Shown here in pieces: positions 4,668-6,473 of a stretch of 6,473 bases of DNA. The translations under genes and the position numbers were made by a program. Location: assembly GCA_945869365.1 (NCBI GenBank), contig CAMBOW010000089.1, positions 1-6,473 on the forward strand. Reading direction: 5' to 3'. The stretch is from Flavobacterium psychrophilum (GTDB lineage Bacteria > Bacteroidota > Bacteroidia > Flavobacteriales > Flavobacteriaceae). Every line of letters starts with the position of its first letter. Positions within the stretch are counted from its first letter, which is position 1. The notes beneath the pieces are model-generated. The model did not search any database and was not told where the DNA came from. It was given only the letters and a program-made list of their open reading frames with translations.

Positions 4668-6473
4668 ATGAAAAAATTCTTGATTCTTGTTGGTTTTGGT
4701 TGTGCGTCTTTTAGTGGATGGGCCCAATCAGCTGGCTATTGGCAACAAAAAGTAGCCTACAAAATGGACGTGGTGGTTGATGCACCCAATTACCAATACC
4801 GAGGTACTCAAAAACTCACCTATACCAATAATTCGCCCGATACCCTCAGAAAAGTATATTATCATTTGTATCCCAATGCGTTTCAACCGGGCAGCGAAAT
4901 GGACGCGCGCATTCAGTCGATTGCAGATCCAGATGGACGTATGGTACGCAAAGTGAAAATTGGCGACAAAGAGATTAAGGAAAGCCGCATCAAAAATTTA
5001 CAGCCCAATGAGATTGGGTATTTAAAAATTAGCAACGCACAACAAGACGGTCTTGCGGTTCAAACCAAGGAAAAGGGAACGGTTTTAGAAGTTGCCTTGG
5101 CGCAGCCTATTTTACCCAACCATTCTACCGAATTGAGCCTCAGCTTTGATGGGCAAGTGCCGATTCAGATTCGTCGATCGGGCCGAAACAACAAAGAAGG
5201 CGTAGAATTTTCGATGGCGCAATGGTACCCCAAAATGGCCGAATTTGATTTTGAAGGCTGGCACGCCGATCCCTACATTGCTCGAGAATTTCACGGTGTT
5301 TGGGGTGATTTTGACGTAAACATTACTATTGATAAAGACTATGTATTGGGTGCGACTGGCTATTTGCAAAACAAAAACGAAATTGGTCACGGCTACCAAG
5401 ATGCCGGAGTTGTGGTGACCAATCCTAAAAAAACAAAAACACTCAGCTGGCATTTCATTGCGCCCAACGTACATGATTTTTCCTGGGCTGCCGATAAAAA
5501 TTATGTGCACGACAAGGTTCAGGTTCCCGGTGGAGCCACCTTGCATTTTCTGTACAAAAACAACCCGAAAATTAGCGACAATTGGAAGAAAGCGCAGCCG
5601 GTTACGCAACAGTTGATGCAGTTTTACAACCAAACCATAGGCGACTATCCGTACGAACAGTTTTCGGTTATTCAAGGCGGAGATGGCGGGATGGAATACG
5701 GCATGTGTACACTCATATTGGGCGAAGGCACCTACGAGGGTTTGGTGGGTGTGATTGCACATGAAATGGCGCATTCTTGGTTTCAGCATATTTTGGCCAG
5801 CAACGAAAGCAAACACCCCTGGATGGACGAAGGATTTGCCTCCTATTTGGAAGACTTGGGTATGAATGAGTTGGCCGAGAAAAAACTGACTAATCCGCAC
5901 CAAGGTGCCTATGATGGCTATTATTATTTGGCCAATTCGGGCAAAGACCAACCCTTGTCTACGCATGGGGATCGCTATGATTTGAACAAGATTTACAGCA
6001 TCAGTTCCTACAGCAAAGGAGAGGTGTTTTTGGCGCAATTGGGCTACCTCATCGGCCAAGAAAACCTCCGTAAAACCATGAAGCGATTTTATGCCGAGTT
6101 CAAATTTAAGCATCCAACTCCCAACGACATTAAACGCACAGCCGAGCGCGTAAGTGGGGCACAGTTGGATTGGTACCTCACCGATTGGACGCAAACGACC
6201 AATAAGATTGATTACGGCATAAAAGAAGTGATCACTGGAGAACTCAACACTAAAGTAACCTTGGAACGAATTGGGCGAATTCCCATGCCCATTGATTTGA
6301 CTGTGTTTTATGCCGACGGATCCCAAGAAAATTTTTACATTCCGCTGCGCATGATGCACTTTGAAAAACCAAACCCCGATTTAACCCAAAAAAGAACCAC
6401 TTTGCCCGATTGGGCCTGGGCATATCCCACCTATTCGTTTGAAATTCCCGCCGGAAAATCGGTTGTAAAAGTG
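4668..6473 (+). CDS. Secreted M1-family zinc metallopeptidase (3' end cut off)
   Basis: An open frame of 602 codons runs from ATG 4668 to the window end without a stop. It begins with a signal peptide (MKKFLILVGF, probable cleavage after GWA at 17-19, before Q20), so the enzyme is exported. It carries the M1 gluzincin signature: HEMAH at 365-369 (zinc ligands H365 and H369, base E366), then exactly 18 residues to the third ligand E388 in WMDEGFASY. The substrate-binding motif upstream is GGMEYG (340-345), in place of the classical GxMEN. Y448 in SSYSKGE is the likely transition-state tyrosine. The N-terminal 200 or so residues form the beta-rich M1 domain (QKLTYTNNSPDTL near 48-60 is typical of Bacteroidota members). 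M1 enzymes remove N-terminal residues from peptides; here it probably trims peptides made by secreted endopeptidases such as the adjacent S8 enzyme. From memory, related proteins are only slightly longer, so little may be missing. Confidence 0.93.
   Translation, partial: MKKFLILVGFGCASFSGWAQSAGYWQQKVAYKMDVVVDAPNYQYRGTQKLTYTNNSPDTLRKVYYHLYPNAFQPGSEMDARIQSIADPDGRMVRKVKIGDKEIKESRIKNLQPNEIGYLKISNAQQDGLAVQTKEKGTVLEVALAQPILPNHSTELSLSFDGQVPIQIRRSGRNNKEGVEFSMAQWYPKMAEFDFEGWHADPYIAREFHGVWGDFDVNITIDKDYVLGATGYLQNKNEIGHGYQDAGVVVTNPKKTKTLSWHFIAPNVHDFSWAADKNYVHDKVQVPGGATLHFLYKNNPKISDNWKKAQPVTQQLMQFYNQTIGDYPYEQFSVIQGGDGGMEYGMCTLILGEGTYEGLVGVIAHEMAHSWFQHILASNESKHPWMDEGFASYLEDLGMNELAEKKLTNPHQGAYDGYYYLANSGKDQPLSTHGDRYDLNKIYSISSYSKGEVFLAQLGYLIGQENLRKTMKRFYAEFKFKHPTPNDIKRTAERVSGAQLDWYLTDWTQTTNKIDYGIKEVITGELNTKVTLERIGRIPMPIDLTVFYADGSQENFYIPLRMMHFEKPNPDLTQKRTTLPDWAWAYPTYSFEIPAGKSVVKV

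Noticed and set aside
4668..4740. Possible lipoprotein signal at the M1 N-terminus, with Cys at residue 12.
   Set aside because: The residues before the Cys (GFG) do not fit a lipobox, and a standard signal peptidase I site (GWA before Q20) follows.
5112..6359. A 415-codon open frame on the minus strand opposite the M1 gene.
   Set aside because: Its codons are the exact reverse complements of M1 codons, so it stays open simply because M1 rarely uses TTA, CTA and TCA here. The plus-strand frame has a signal peptide and a full M1 signature, while the antisense product shows no recognisable motif.
1..6473. A new defence, mobile or biosynthetic system.
   Set aside because: All five genes fall into well-known families, and no transposase, integrase, toxin, CRISPR repeat or unusual gene cluster is visible.

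Overview
The window looks like a chromosomal core segment from a Bacteroidota bacterium, most likely of the Flavobacteriia. The pointers are: no Shine-Dalgarno sequence before any gene, with A-rich leaders instead; three upstream sequences that match the Bacteroidota -7 promoter element TAnnTTTG exactly; secreted peptidases of kinds common in that phylum; and short AT-rich degenerate repeats between genes of the type often seen in flavobacterial genomes. The taxonomic call is an inference from the sequence alone.

Left third (1-1889, minus strand): the start of a SUF iron-sulfur cluster assembly operon, read right to left. A sufA-type carrier gene (1560-1889) is followed by sufB (44-1492). The 67-bp gap between them carries a degenerate GACTTTA repeat. 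The 43 bases beyond sufB hold a small perfect hairpin flanked by a 10-bp direct repeat. The rest of the operon (sufC, sufD, sufS would be expected) would lie left of the window.

Middle (1890-2052): a divergent intergenic region with a candidate promoter for each direction and a 25-bp inverted repeat in the sufA leader.

Right two thirds (2053-6473, plus strand): three genes in the same direction. First is a metallo-beta-lactamase-fold hydrolase resembling the YtnP/AHL-lactonase group. Next is a secreted subtilisin-like (S8) serine peptidase with a very large insert between its catalytic Asp and His. Last is a secreted M1-family zinc metallopeptidase (4668 to the window end), whose 3' end is cut off. 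A hairpin terminator follows the S8 gene, and the probable M1 promoter is embedded in it. S8 and M1 probably work outside the cytoplasm on protein and peptide breakdown. The MBL hydrolase has no signal peptide and may act on small-molecule esters or lactones in the cytoplasm.

No RNA gene, insertion sequence, CRISPR array, phage gene or defence system was seen. No stretch of 300 bases lacks a gene. I did not find a convincing new biological system; the interest lies in the intergenic elements and in details of the peptidases.
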